Part shown: in pieces, positions 39,429-48,621 of the stretch
Layout: the number at the start of each line of letters is the position of its first letter
How positions within the stretch are numbered: position 1 is the stretch's first letter
DNA from: Compostibacter hankyongensis
GTDB lineage: Bacteria > Bacteroidota > Bacteroidia > Chitinophagales > Chitinophagaceae
DNA: 64,000 nucleotides
Direction: 5' to 3'
Assembly (NCBI RefSeq): GCF_039541075.1
Contig: NZ_BAABFN010000022.1
Location: 383,122 to 447,121, forward strand
Made by a program: the position numbers and the translations under genes
The notes under the pieces: model-generated
Database searches by the model: none
What the model was told of the DNA's origin: nothing
What the model saw: only the letters and a program-made list of their open reading frames with translations

Positions 39429-42422
39429 ATGCATACCGCCAACCGGATATTACCTGTTTTCTTAACCTGTTTGTTGCTGCTGATCTGCCGCTCCCTTTCG
39501 GCCCAGATCGTGCTTAAACATGAGCAGAAGATACCCGACTCGGTATACGAAAACATGCCCGCCCCGAGCGAAAAGCTGGCACAGAAGCCTTTTTCCTTCA
39601 ACCGGAAGATATACCAGAACCTCGTTACCCGGGACAATTACTATTTCAACGCGCGGGAAAAGCTGAAACATATCCTGGAGCGGGTACAGGCCGCCCATCC
39701 CGAAGCCTATGATACCCTGCTCCCCTTTTATGCCCTTTCCCCGGACGATTTTTCCCAGGCGGTTCCCGACCTGGACTCGGTGATCCTGAAATCCTCGATC
39801 GGCATCAACATCCACGATCCCCGCGATAAGTGGATGGACGATCTCTACCTGCTGGTGGGGAAAGCCTATTATTATAAGGCGGATTACGAAAACGCGCTGA
39901 TCGCCTTCCAGTTCATCAACAAGGCGTTTGCGCCGGCCCAGGAAAAAAATGCCCCGCCCCTCATCGGCACGCGGGGCTATACCTCCCGGCCCCAGATATC
40001 GGTAGCCACACCCGAGAAAAAAGGCTTCCTGCATCATACCCCGGCCCGGAATGCGGGGCTGCTCTGGCTGATCCGTACCTATATCAGCGGCGGGCAGTAC
40101 GACCGGGCAAGGGCGTTGCTGAGCAGCCTGCAGGTAGACCCGCTTTTTCCCGAGCGGCTCAGGGGGGCGCTGGCCGAACAGCAGGCTTACTTCTATTACG
40201 CGCAGGGCGATTATCCTCATTGCCTTCCCGCGCTGCTCAGCGCCATCGACGCCGGCCCGGATAAGGCGGTGGGCAGCCGGTGGGCGTTTCTGGCAGGCCA
40301 GCTTTACGAACGGCAGCAAGCGCCCGACAAAGCCATCGAACAATACCGGCAGGTCATCGATCACCACCCCGACCCGCTGCTGAACTTCTATGCGCGGCTG
40401 AACATTATCCGGATCAACATAGCGACCGGCAGAGAGGATTTTGATACCGGCACCCGGACGTTGCTCGCCATGGCCCGCAAAGAAAAATATGCCCGTTACC
40501 GCAGCATCCTTTACTATGCCCTGGCAGAGCTGGCGCTCGGGGCCCGGCAGCCGGCGGCCGCCCTGGAATACCTCCATACGGGGCTGCGGTACAACCGGGA
40601 TAATACCGCCCAGCAGGTCCGGCTTTTCAAGCTGCTGGGCGATACCTATTACGCGCTGCCGGATTACGGCCAGGCCTATAATTATTACGACAGCACGGCC
40701 TCGGTGATGACCGCCGGCATGCCCTTTGCCGGCATGGTAAACCAGCGCCGGCAGACCCTCGGGGCAGTGGTGGAGAAGCTGCGTATCATCCGGCGGCAGG
40801 ATAGCCTGCGCGCCCTGGCGGACCTCCCCCCCGCCGAGCTCCAAGCCCGGCTGCAGCGGATCGTGGACGACAGCCTGCGTATCCGGGAAAAGAAAGCCCG
40901 GCGCGACGAGCAGCGCCGCGGCGGCGATAAAGATGCGGGCGGTTTACTGACCGCCGGCGGGCTTGCCGGAAACGACGGACTCACGGCAAACGGCAAACAA
41001 CAGGGCGACTGGTACTTTTATAACGCCGCCCTCAAAGGAGCCGGCTTCAATCTCTTCCGGAGCCGCTGGGGCAAACGGCCCGAAGGCGATAACTGGCGGC
41101 TGAGCAATGCCGCCGCTGCGGCCATTCCCACGGACAGCGGCGCCATGGAAACTGCCGCCGGAGGACCCGGCGCAGCCGGACAGCCCTTCAGCCTGGAGAC
41201 GCTGATGGCCCCCCTCCCCACCACGCCGGAAAAAAGAAAACAATCGGATGATTCGCTGATCAACGCCTATTACGCGCTCGGCGGCCTGTATGCCGATGAG
41301 CTGGAGAATATTCCCGGGGCCATACACAGCTTCGATACCCTGCTGATCCGCTTCCCGGCCAACAGCTATAAGCCGCAAGCTCTTTACCGCCTCTACCTGC
41401 TCTACAGCAAGGCGGGGCAGACCGCCCGTGCCGAACACTATAAAAGTCAGCTGCTGGCGCAGTTCCCGGACGATAAATACACCGCCTTTCTCCGGCCCCG
41501 GCCGGACAGCACCGCAGCAGAGGCGGCTGCCACGGCATTGTATGAAAAGGCTTACGCGGACTACCTGTCCGGCAACTACGCATCCGTCCTGCAACAGCAG
41601 TCGCTGGGTGACTCGCTTTACCCGCACAACCCGCAAAAGGGACGGTTCGACCTGCTCCGGGCGATGACCCTGGTGAAGCAGCAATCCGACAGCGCCGGCC
41701 GCGCCGCCCTGAACGATGTGCTCCGCGACCATGCCGCGGATTCAGCCCTCAGCACCCGCGCACGGGATATCCTGGCGGCCCTGGACCATAAGGACTCTCT
41801 GATTGCCTACCTGCAGCAGCTGCAGCTGGCGCCCGAGGAGGAACCCGGCAACTACGCGGTCAATACAACCGCACCCACGCCGGCGTCGCAGAAAATAACG
41901 GCAGCAGACAGCAGCCTCGCCATCGCAAAAGACAGCGCCGCGGCCCCCGTAGCCGTCCAGCCCCCGCCGCCAGCGGCAGGAGACAGCCTCCGGACGCCGG
42001 CGCCCGCCGTCGTGGTCACGCCCTATAAGGCCGAGGCGGACATGCCTTATTTTGTCATCCTTACCTTTCTCAAAACCAATAAAACGCTGGTTGAAAACGG
42101 GCTGGCCGCCTTTGCCAAATACAACCGGCAGCAGCATCCGGGCGACAGCATAGAGGTAAGTCCCTATGTGATCATACAAAACCGGGTCATGCTCATCTTC
42201 CGCCCCTTCGAAAACGAGGCGGCAGCCAAGGCCTATTATAACGAGCTCCGCGCCAGAACCTCCCGGAGCATCTTCCCCGCGGCGGGGCCGCGGGATTACT
42301 TCCTGTGCTTCATCTCAAGGGATAACTTTGTGCTGCTGAACAACACCAAGGATCTGAACGGCTACCTTCAGTTTTTTGTCGACCGTTATCTGAGGCCGGC
42401 GGAGGTAAAAGGTGAAAGGTGA
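39429..42422 (+). CDS. TPR protein, PorW/SprE-like (type IX secretion)
   Basis: The 997-residue product has a signal peptide (FLTCLLLLICRSLSA) and TPR-type helical repeats. The N-terminal segment DPRDKWMDDLYLLVGKAYYY and the C-terminal domain (MPYFVILTFLKTNKTL, NRVMLIFRPFENEAAAKAYY) match the PorW/SprE family, an outer-membrane accessory of type IX secretion and gliding. Two long low-complexity stretches interrupt it (around residues 480-520 and 810-860). The last residues (EVKGER) come from a 3'-end repeat. Confidence 0.75.
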   Translation: MHTANRILPVFLTCLLLLICRSLSAQIVLKHEQKIPDSVYENMPAPSEKLAQKPFSFNRKIYQNLVTRDNYYFNAREKLKHILERVQAAHPEAYDTLLPFYALSPDDFSQAVPDLDSVILKSSIGINIHDPRDKWMDDLYLLVGKAYYYKADYENALIAFQFINKAFAPAQEKNAPPLIGTRGYTSRPQISVATPEKKGFLHHTPARNAGLLWLIRTYISGGQYDRARALLSSLQVDPLFPERLRGALAEQQAYFYYAQGDYPHCLPALLSAIDAGPDKAVGSRWAFLAGQLYERQQAPDKAIEQYRQVIDHHPDPLLNFYARLNIIRINIATGREDFDTGTRTLLAMARKEKYARYRSILYYALAELALGARQPAAALEYLHTGLRYNRDNTAQQVRLFKLLGDTYYALPDYGQAYNYYDSTASVMTAGMPFAGMVNQRRQTLGAVVEKLRIIRRQDSLRALADLPPAELQARLQRIVDDSLRIREKKARRDEQRRGGDKDAGGLLTAGGLAGNDGLTANGKQQGDWYFYNAALKGAGFNLFRSRWGKRPEGDNWRLSNAAAAAIPTDSGAMETAAGGPGAAGQPFSLETLMAPLPTTPEKRKQSDDSLINAYYALGGLYADELENIPGAIHSFDTLLIRFPANSYKPQALYRLYLLYSKAGQTARAEHYKSQLLAQFPDDKYTAFLRPRPDSTAAEAAATALYEKAYADYLSGNYASVLQQQSLGDSLYPHNPQKGRFDLLRAMTLVKQQSDSAGRAALNDVLRDHAADSALSTRARDILAALDHKDSLIAYLQQLQLAPEEEPGNYAVNTTAPTPASQKITAADSSLAIAKDSAAAPVAVQPPPPAAGDSLRTPAPAVVVTPYKAEADMPYFVILTFLKTNKTLVENGLAAFAKYNRQQHPGDSIEVSPYVIIQNRVMLIFRPFENEAAAKAYYNELRARTSRSIFPAAGPRDYFLCFISRDNFVLLNNTKDLNGYLQFFVDRYLRPAEVKGER

Positions 42423-42460
42423 AGGGTAAAAGGTGAAAGGCCGGAGCTGAAAGGCGAAAG
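42404..42460 (+). repeat. 3'-end purine-rich repeat, copy 2 (TPR gene)
   Basis: Words of the GGTAAAAGGTGAAAGG type begin inside the TPR gene, supply its last four codons and stop, and continue to the end of the convergent AI-2E transporter gene. Confidence 0.75.
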
Positions 42461-42469
42461 GCCGGCCAT

Positions 42470-43576
42470 TTACGTTCGCGGCCGCCGCCGGCGTGGAAAG
42501 GCAAGGACGGGTTTCTTTGCGTGGTGATGGTGATCTTCCCCCAGCAGAAGTCCCCAGGCTTTTGTATCCTCCACGCGGTCGAATACGATCTTAAAGATGG
42601 CGATGACGGGTATGGAAAGGAACATGCCGGCTATCCCCCAGAGCATTTCGCCCACCACCACGCCGATCACCGTGACCAGCGCGTTGATCTTTACCTGGGA
42701 GCCGACGATGCGCGGCATCAGCACGTTGCTGTCCAGCGTATGGACGAGCAGGATGGCGATCGCGACCACAAGCGCCTTGCCCGCTGAAACCGTGGCAAAG
42801 GTGATGAGCACGCTCAGCAGCAACGCCGTAAAGATGCCGATATAGGGCACCAGGTTGAAGATGCCGGTGATCAGTCCCAGCAGCGGAGCGTATTTCACGC
42901 CCAGGATCCACAAGAGACCGGTAGTCAGCGCCGCCACCAGGCACATCTCGAAAAACAGGCCTACCACGTATTTCTTGATGATATACTGCACCTGCTCGAT
43001 CACCTCGTAAACGACGGGGGTATGCTCTTCCCGGAACAGGGCCACGAGAAACCGCACCAGCAGGCTCCGGTAGAACAGCAGGAAGAAGGTATAGATGAGG
43101 GTAAAAATAAAAAACAGGAACACCGTCGACGCGGAGAGCACCGTCTGTCCGATCACGGTACCACCGCTGGAAAGCATGTTGTCCGTGGCCATGTGCAGAT
43201 AGCTGAGCTGCTTCTCCATGCTGAGGTGGAAGCGGCGCTGCAGCCATTCCCGCAGCTGACCCAGCGCCTCCCCGACCTGCGACTGGAACTGGGGCCAGTC
43301 GCGCGTGAGGGCGGATATCTGGGTGCCCACGGAAAACAGGACCAGCAGGATAAAGACCACCAGCAGCACAACGGAGAGCAGCGAGGACAGGCTCCGCGGG
43401 AAGCGCAAACGCCGTTCAAAAAAGCGGCTCAGCGGAAAGAGCAGCACCGAAAAAAGGAAAGCCAGCACCAGGGGGGCAAGAATTTCTTTTCCCCATACTG
43501 CCACATAGCCCGAAGCGATGAGGCCGATCATCACGAGGGACAGCTTCGTATAAAAAGGGAGGGTGTATTTTTTCAT
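42470..43576 (-). CDS. AI-2E family transporter (permease)
   Basis: The 368-residue product has about eight transmembrane segments, with the paired N-terminal helices (SLVMIGLIASGYVAVWGKEI, LAPLVLAFLFSVLLFPLSRF) and the C-terminal family core (PLLGLITGIFNLVPYIGIFT, HTLDSNVLMPRIVGSQVKIN, LWGIAGMFLSIPVIAIFKIV). The family includes exporters of autoinducer-2 and Na+/H+ antiporters, so the substrate is open. A His-rich stretch (EDHHHHAKK) lies near the C-terminus. Confidence 0.9.
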   Translation of the reverse strand: MKKYTLPFYTKLSLVMIGLIASGYVAVWGKEILAPLVLAFLFSVLLFPLSRFFERRLRFPRSLSSLLSVVLLVVFILLVLFSVGTQISALTRDWPQFQSQVGEALGQLREWLQRRFHLSMEKQLSYLHMATDNMLSSGGTVIGQTVLSASTVFLFFIFTLIYTFFLLFYRSLLVRFLVALFREEHTPVVYEVIEQVQYIIKKYVVGLFFEMCLVAALTTGLLWILGVKYAPLLGLITGIFNLVPYIGIFTALLLSVLITFATVSAGKALVVAIAILLVHTLDSNVLMPRIVGSQVKINALVTVIGVVVGEMLWGIAGMFLSIPVIAIFKIVFDRVEDTKAWGLLLGEDHHHHAKKPVLAFPRRRRPRT

Positions 43577-43690
43577 AAAACGAGCAGATTATCGTGTAAT
43601 TTATATTTTTTTGAATTATTTCTGATGTGTGTGCCGGAACGGGCATTGTTTTTAATCAGCCCAGGACATTTTAACAGACTTTCGTAATTT

Positions 43691-43722
43691 CGGCTTGGGA
43701 AGCCGGGTATAAAAATCCGGCT
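43691..43722 (+). promoter_or_regulatory. Three mutually complementary arms upstream of a small ORF
   Basis: CGGCTT (43691-43696) can pair with AAGCCG (43700-43705), and AGCCGG (43701-43706) can pair with CCGGCT (43717-43722). The two hairpins exclude each other, as in attenuator-type leaders. They lie 54-85 bases upstream of the 68-residue gene. Confidence 0.35.
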
Positions 43723-43775
43723 TAGGTTTAAGATGTGAAATGAGCCATTGTGAGCAAGGAGAAAAGCATCAACAA

Positions 43776-43982
43776 ATGAAAGAAAAGAAAAAGATAACGG
43801 TGGAAGAAGCCCTGAAAAACGTGTCTGCTTCCGCGCGTCGGGCTGCTTTCCGGCATAATTTACCCGTAGCCATTTCCAAAGATGGAAAAGGGATATTACT
43901 CTATTCCGATGGCAGAGAAGAACCTATTACACCGGAAGTACTGAGAAAGCTTTGCAATACGAAAGACGAGGAGTTGTTCTAG
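43776..43982 (+). CDS. Small protein of unknown function
   Basis: The 68-residue product (MKEKKKITVEEALKNVSASA) is charged and soluble, with ARRAAFRHNLPVAISKDGKG and REEPITPEVLRKL. An in-frame ATG 36 bases upstream (43740) is an alternative start. The size and the HipA-N-domain neighbour recall toxin-antitoxin loci, but no motif proves it. Confidence 0.55.
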   Translation: MKEKKKITVEEALKNVSASARRAAFRHNLPVAISKDGKGILLYSDGREEPITPEVLRKLCNTKDEELF

Positions 43983-43995
43983 ACTCCGATGCAGA

Positions 43996-44388
43996 CTACA
44001 CAGTCACCAATTCATAGGGATTTGAAATGGTTTTTTTTCCAAAGCGTTTTAACAATTCTACCTCGTTTTCTTTATCAATCTTTTCTTTCTCTAAGATTTC
44101 CCGGATAGCGGGTTGTTTTAAGCCCGGGATTCGAATCTGAAAAAAAGGCCAAAGCTCTTCGCTCTTATATGTCTTATTTAAATCCGGAAATCCAACAATG
44201 CGGTTATAATCAGGATGTTCCTTAAAGTCCTCGCTATATTTAAAGCACCATTCCCCATTTTCACAATAAAGTGTCCCTACCTGAATATCGTCTATATTAA
44301 GGAGGAATTGTGCAGATTCGTTCTTAGGTAACTGAGCGGCCTGGCCCTCGTGCTCCTTATTGAACCATTTCATTATTTTCTGTATCAT
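43996..44388 (-). CDS. HipA N-terminal-domain protein
   Basis: The 130-residue product carries only the HipA N-terminal subdomain: LNIDDIQVGTLYCENGEWCF, IVGFPDLNKTYKSEELWPFF and RIPGLKQPAIREILEKE. Full HipA toxins add a kinase of more than 300 residues, which is not present here, and no HipB-like regulator is adjacent. Stand-alone proteins of this kind occur in the phylum; function unknown. It converges with the small 43776 gene, 13 bases apart. Confidence 0.75.
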   Translation of the reverse strand: MIQKIMKWFNKEHEGQAAQLPKNESAQFLLNIDDIQVGTLYCENGEWCFKYSEDFKEHPDYNRIVGFPDLNKTYKSEELWPFFQIRIPGLKQPAIREILEKEKIDKENEVELLKRFGKKTISNPYELVTV

Positions 44389-44440
44389 AACTATAATGTT
44401 CTTACCCTTTCAAATCTGTTACTTGCTCTAAAATAGGCAA

Positions 44441-44461
44441 AAATAGGGAATGCCCCTATTT
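44441..44461. promoter_or_regulatory. Palindrome in the divergent spacer before the PBP gene
   Basis: AAATAGGG (44441-44448) and CCCTATTT (44454-44461) form a perfect 8-base inverted repeat with a 5-base gap; a further AAATAGG lies at 44431-44437. It lies between divergent genes, about 40 bases upstream of the candidate PBP promoter, so an operator is possible. Confidence 0.4.
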
Positions 44462-44499
44462 GCTATGTCATACAACGACTTCCGACCTTTTAACACTAC

Positions 44500-44534
44500 T
44501 TTGGCGCCAAAACAAGATAAATTTGATAGTTTTG
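44500..44534 (+). promoter_or_regulatory. Weak candidate promoter of the PBP gene
   Basis: TTTG (44500-44503) and TAGTTTTG (44527-44534) match the consensus parts, but the spacer of 23 bases is longer than the usual 19-21. Confidence 0.35.
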
Positions 44535-44555
44535 CCCGTTGACAGATATTAACGA

Positions 44556-46820
44556 ATGAAAAAAGCCATTAAGATATTATGGACGGTCGTGCTGGCCGGC
44601 GTCGCCTGCGCCTGCCTGATCGTCCTGCTGATCAACTGGGGGGTATTCGGCTACATGCCTTCCATGGAAGAGCTTGAAAATCCATCCGCCGCGCTGGCCT
44701 CTGAGGTGTATGCCAAGGACGGCACCCGGATGGGCAAGTTCTATTACGCCGATCAGGACCGTACCGCCATCGATTTCAAAGACATCTCCCCGTATGTCAC
44801 CCGGGCGCTGATCGCCACCGAGGACATCCGCTTTTACAAACATTCCGGCATCGACCCCAAGGGGGTGGCGGCCATTCCCTTTTACCTCCTTACCGGCCGG
44901 AAAAGGGGCTCCAGCACCATCACCCAGCAGCTGGCCCTGAACCTGTTCGGCTCCCGTTCTTCCAACTATGTGATCCGGGCCTTCCAGAAGATGAAGGAAT
45001 GGGTGCTCGCCGTAAAACTGGAACGCAATTTTACCAAGGAAGAGATCCTGGCGCTTTATCTCAACACCGTGCCGTTCAGCGACAACGTTTACGGCATCAA
45101 GAACGCCTCCCTGACCTTTTTCAACAAGAACCCCGACCGCCTCAACATCCAGGAGGCCGCATCCCTGATCGGCATGCTCAAGGGCCCGACGCTCTACAAC
45201 CCGCGGCGCAACCCCCAGATCGCCATCGGCCGGCGGAACCTGATCATCAACAAGATGGGGGAAAACGGCTTTATCACCCCGGCACAGGCACAGGCGGCGC
45301 TGAAGACCCCCATACAGCTGGAGTATCACAAAGTGGACCAGAACAACGGCATTGCTCCCTACTGCCGCGAATACATCCGGGGGTATCTGAAGCAGTGGTG
45401 CTCGGAACACAAAAAACCGGACGGCAGCAACTACAACCTGTATACAGACGGCCTGAAGATCTACACCACCATCGATCCGCGCATGCAGCTGTATGCCAAC
45501 GAAGCGGTGGCCAAGCACCTCAGCACGCTCCAGTCCGTATTTAACCGGCAGTCCAATATCAAAAGCGGCAGCATCTGGAAAGGCCGGAGCAACTACCTGG
45601 ACATGTTCATGAAGAATACCCTGCGTTACCGCAGCATGAAAGAAGCGGGTAAAAGCGATGCGGAGATCCGCAAAGTCTTCATGGAGAAAAAGGTGCCGGC
45701 GCGCGTGTTTGCCTGGAACCGCAATGTGGGTAACCTGCCCAATACGCTGGATACCCTCATGACCCCGATGGACTCCATCAAATACATGCAGCAGCAGCTG
45801 CAGGCGGGTTTTATGGCCATGGACCCCGAAAGCGGGGAGATCAAGGCCTGGGTGGGGGGGCCGGATTTCCGGTATTTCAAGAACGATCATATCCATACCC
45901 GGCGGCAGGTAGGCTCTACCATCAAGCCCTTCCTGTACTGCCTGGCCATCATGAACGGATTTTCACCGGGCACCGAAGTACCCAACCAGCCGGTGACTTT
46001 TCCCAATTACCAGAACTGGACCTCGCACAACGACGACGGCAGCGTCAGCGAGCCCGTACCGATGTCGCAGGCGCTGGCCAGGTCGCTGAACAATGCTTCG
46101 GCTTATCTCATCCAGCAGCTGACCCCCGCGGTGTTCGCCGAATTTCTGAAAAAAAGGATCCGGATCGGCGGCAACGTACCGCCCTTCCCGTCCATTTCGC
46201 TGGGAACGCCCGAGATATCGCTGTACGAGATGATGCGCGGCTACAGCATGTTCCCGGACAAGGGTCTGATGGCGGAACCGCTGCTCATTACCCGCATCGA
46301 GGACCGGAACGGCAATATCCTGGAAAACTTTACGCCCCGTAAGCAGGAGATCATCAACCAGAACATCGCCTATACGATGGTGCAGATGATGCAGGGGGTG
46401 GTGGACCACGGCACCGGCAGCCGGATGCGTTTCCGGTATGGGATAAAAGGACCCCTTGCGGGAAAAACGGGGACCACCAACGATCATACCGACGGATGGT
46501 TTATCGGCTACAATCCCCAGCTTCAGTTCGGGGCCTGGGTAGGCTGCAATTATAACTTCCTGCACTTCAACAACATGACCTGGGGGCAGGGCGCCAGCAC
46601 CGGCCTGCCGATCTGTGCCTATTTCCTGCAGAAGGTGTATGCGGACAACTCGTTCGACATCAACCCCAATACGCCCTTTGAGCGGCCGCTGAGCTTCCCG
46701 CCCGAGCTGGACGTCAACTACCGGCCGCCGGACAGCGGCGGCGCCCTTCCCGGCGCCGAGCCCGACGATATCGGGAACGGCAATGCCAGCGACTATTTTG
46801 ATGTTCCCAAGAAAAAGTAA
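44556..46820 (+). CDS. Class A penicillin-binding protein (PBP1A-like)
   Basis: This bifunctional enzyme polymerises and crosslinks peptidoglycan. The 754-residue product has an N-terminal membrane anchor (TVVLAGVACACLIVLLINW), a glycosyltransferase domain with ATEDIRFYKHSGID (E89) and GSSTITQQLALNLF, and a transpeptidase domain with S454-T-I-K457, S510-L-N512 and K637-T-G-T640. All catalytic motifs are present. The tail is Pro/Asp-rich. It ends next to pafA with repeats between the convergent genes. Confidence 0.95.
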   Translation: MKKAIKILWTVVLAGVACACLIVLLINWGVFGYMPSMEELENPSAALASEVYAKDGTRMGKFYYADQDRTAIDFKDISPYVTRALIATEDIRFYKHSGIDPKGVAAIPFYLLTGRKRGSSTITQQLALNLFGSRSSNYVIRAFQKMKEWVLAVKLERNFTKEEILALYLNTVPFSDNVYGIKNASLTFFNKNPDRLNIQEAASLIGMLKGPTLYNPRRNPQIAIGRRNLIINKMGENGFITPAQAQAALKTPIQLEYHKVDQNNGIAPYCREYIRGYLKQWCSEHKKPDGSNYNLYTDGLKIYTTIDPRMQLYANEAVAKHLSTLQSVFNRQSNIKSGSIWKGRSNYLDMFMKNTLRYRSMKEAGKSDAEIRKVFMEKKVPARVFAWNRNVGNLPNTLDTLMTPMDSIKYMQQQLQAGFMAMDPESGEIKAWVGGPDFRYFKNDHIHTRRQVGSTIKPFLYCLAIMNGFSPGTEVPNQPVTFPNYQNWTSHNDDGSVSEPVPMSQALARSLNNASAYLIQQLTPAVFAEFLKKRIRIGGNVPPFPSISLGTPEISLYEMMRGYSMFPDKGLMAEPLLITRIEDRNGNILENFTPRKQEIINQNIAYTMVQMMQGVVDHGTGSRMRFRYGIKGPLAGKTGTTNDHTDGWFIGYNPQLQFGAWVGCNYNFLHFNNMTWGQGASTGLPICAYFLQKVYADNSFDINPNTPFERPLSFPPELDVNYRPPDSGGALPGAEPDDIGNGNASDYFDVPKKK

Positions 46821-46925
46821 GCCCCCTAAAGGAGGTAAGAGGCGAAAGGTAAAAGGCAAAAGGTGAAGGGCGCTTTTATAAAATGCCTTTCACCCTTTAC
46901 CCTTAACCCTTAACCTTTTACCTTA
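46818..46925. repeat. 3'-end purine-rich repeats, copies 3 and 4 (PBP and pafA)
   Basis: A plus-strand copy (palindrome CCCCCTAAAGGAGG at 46822-46835, then GGCGAAAGGTAAAAGGC) faces a minus-strand copy that begins inside the pafA stop region (AGGTAAAAGGTTAAGGG read leftward). Being opposed, they can pair into one large hairpin around GCTTTTATAAAATGC and could act as a shared terminator. Confidence 0.7.
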
Positions 46926-48558
46926 AATTCACCACTTTCCCTACGCAGCCGCCGGGCATCTGGATATGCAGCAGCGCCGCGACGGTGGGGGCGATATCGG
47001 TCATGTGGACCGTTTCGTTCGTGGCCCCGTGACGGATGCCCCAGCCCATGAACACGAGCGGAATATGGGTATCGTAAGGCGCCCAGGTACCGTGCGTCGT
47101 ACCCTTGGCGGAACCGCTGTACCAGCCCGGTTCGGGGATCAGCTGGATCTGACCTGAACGTTTGGCATTATAGCCGTTCTCCGCCATCATCCTGATGGGC
47201 TCCGGTACGGAACTTTCCCCGATATGGTCCATGTCGAGGGCAAACTGCACACCCGGCTGGGCCCGCAGAAATCCGAGCGAAGTCTTTTTTATTTTTTCAA
47301 TATCCAGCTTGTGCTCCGCAATCTTATTCAGGTCGAAGTTGATCTGGTAATTCATGGCGGAGCGTACCAGACCGGCTACGCCATATTGCTGCTCGAGCAA
47401 TTTGTTGAGCGATTTCGTTATACCCCCCGAATTAAACAGACCCGAAGGAACATTGTGCGCTTCGAGATAGCCGACCGACTCCGAAGCGCCGTGGTCTGCC
47501 GTCAGGAACACGAGGTAATTACCCTTGCCCAGCCGCTGATCGAGGTAGCTGAAAAACTTCTCCAGGTCCTTGTCCAGCCGCAGGTAGGTATCTTCCACTT
47601 CAATGGACTTGGGTCCGAACTTATGCCCCACATAATCGGTAGAGGCGCAGTTGATCGTCAGAAAATCGGTAACCGGCCCCCTGCCGAGATCATAGCCTTC
47701 CACGGCCGCCCGTGCAAAATCGAGCGTGAGCGTATTACCAAAAGGGCTGATGCGGAGGCTGCCCCGGTCCTTTTGATAGCTGTCTTTAAGGTCGTGCGGG
47801 AATACGGGCGCTTCCTCACCGGCCAGGGTACCTTCCCAGGAAACATTATCCGCCGTGCTCTGGATATAGGTGTTGATGGGATACAGCGTTTTCCAGCCGC
47901 CCGCTACCAGCTTTTCGGGCTCCTTCCGGGCGTTGAACTGCTGTGCCCAGTCCGGCAGCTCCTGCATATAGTAAGAGCTGGTGATGAACTTGCCACTGGC
48001 ATCATCCAGCCAGAAAGCGCCGTTGGGCATATGCCCTGCCGGCAGGATGGCGGCGCGGTCCTTCAGCGATACGCCCACTACTTTGGAGCGGAAGTTGGTA
48101 GACATGCGCAGCTCGTCGGTGATGGTACTGGCCAGCAGATTGCGGGGCGACATCTCTCCTACCTTGCCGGTGGTACCGACAGACTGCACCGCTGTATCTT
48201 CCGTACAGTACCATTTACGGCCGGTAAGCTGATCCGTCCAGTCGTTGCCGGTAATCCCGTGGATGGCGGGCACAGAACCGGTGAAGACGGTAGTATGCCC
48301 TACCGCCGTGAAGGAAGGCAGGTGGCTGATGAAGGTGTTTTCACAGGAAAAGCCTTCGTTCAGCAGCCTTTTGAAGCCGCCTTCCCCGTAACGGTCGTAG
48401 TAACGGTAAAGATAGTCCCAGCGCATCTGGTCCACCACGATGCCGACCACCAGCCTGGGGCGGGGAAGGGTGCGGGATGACTGGGCTTTCAGGGACAGAC
48501 CCATCAGGATCATCCCGGCGGTTAGGAGAAGGGCGAGGGTAAAATTTCGTTTAAGCAT
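46918..48558 (-). CDS. pafA: PafA-type alkaline phosphatase
   Basis: PafA-type enzymes are phosphate-insensitive periplasmic phosphomonoesterases of the alkaline phosphatase superfamily. The 546-residue product has a signal peptide (LLLTAGMILMGLSLKA), the metal-binding VVGIVVDQMRWDYLYRYYDR and the nucleophile Thr84 in PSFTAVGHTTVFTG. It also has INCASTDYVGHKFGPKS and FLTADHGASE with metal ligands. It probably releases phosphate from organic esters, in keeping with the neighbouring glpQ. Confidence 0.92.
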   Translation of the reverse strand: MLKRNFTLALLLTAGMILMGLSLKAQSSRTLPRPRLVVGIVVDQMRWDYLYRYYDRYGEGGFKRLLNEGFSCENTFISHLPSFTAVGHTTVFTGSVPAIHGITGNDWTDQLTGRKWYCTEDTAVQSVGTTGKVGEMSPRNLLASTITDELRMSTNFRSKVVGVSLKDRAAILPAGHMPNGAFWLDDASGKFITSSYYMQELPDWAQQFNARKEPEKLVAGGWKTLYPINTYIQSTADNVSWEGTLAGEEAPVFPHDLKDSYQKDRGSLRISPFGNTLTLDFARAAVEGYDLGRGPVTDFLTINCASTDYVGHKFGPKSIEVEDTYLRLDKDLEKFFSYLDQRLGKGNYLVFLTADHGASESVGYLEAHNVPSGLFNSGGITKSLNKLLEQQYGVAGLVRSAMNYQINFDLNKIAEHKLDIEKIKKTSLGFLRAQPGVQFALDMDHIGESSVPEPIRMMAENGYNAKRSGQIQLIPEPGWYSGSAKGTTHGTWAPYDTHIPLVFMGWGIRHGATNETVHMTDIAPTVAALLHIQMPGGCVGKVVNLR

Positions 48559-48621
48559 GAGCGTAGTTTAATATCGGGTAAATAATATGGTCGGGAGCCC
48601 AGGCGGCCGGATCCAAATATA

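Noticed and set aside
39462..40844. A 460-codon minus-strand open frame
   Set aside because: It is antisense to the PorW/SprE-like gene, which has a signal peptide and family motifs; the antisense product has none.
43996..44388. A functional HipA toxin
   Set aside because: Only the N-terminal subdomain is present; the kinase domain and a HipB partner are missing.
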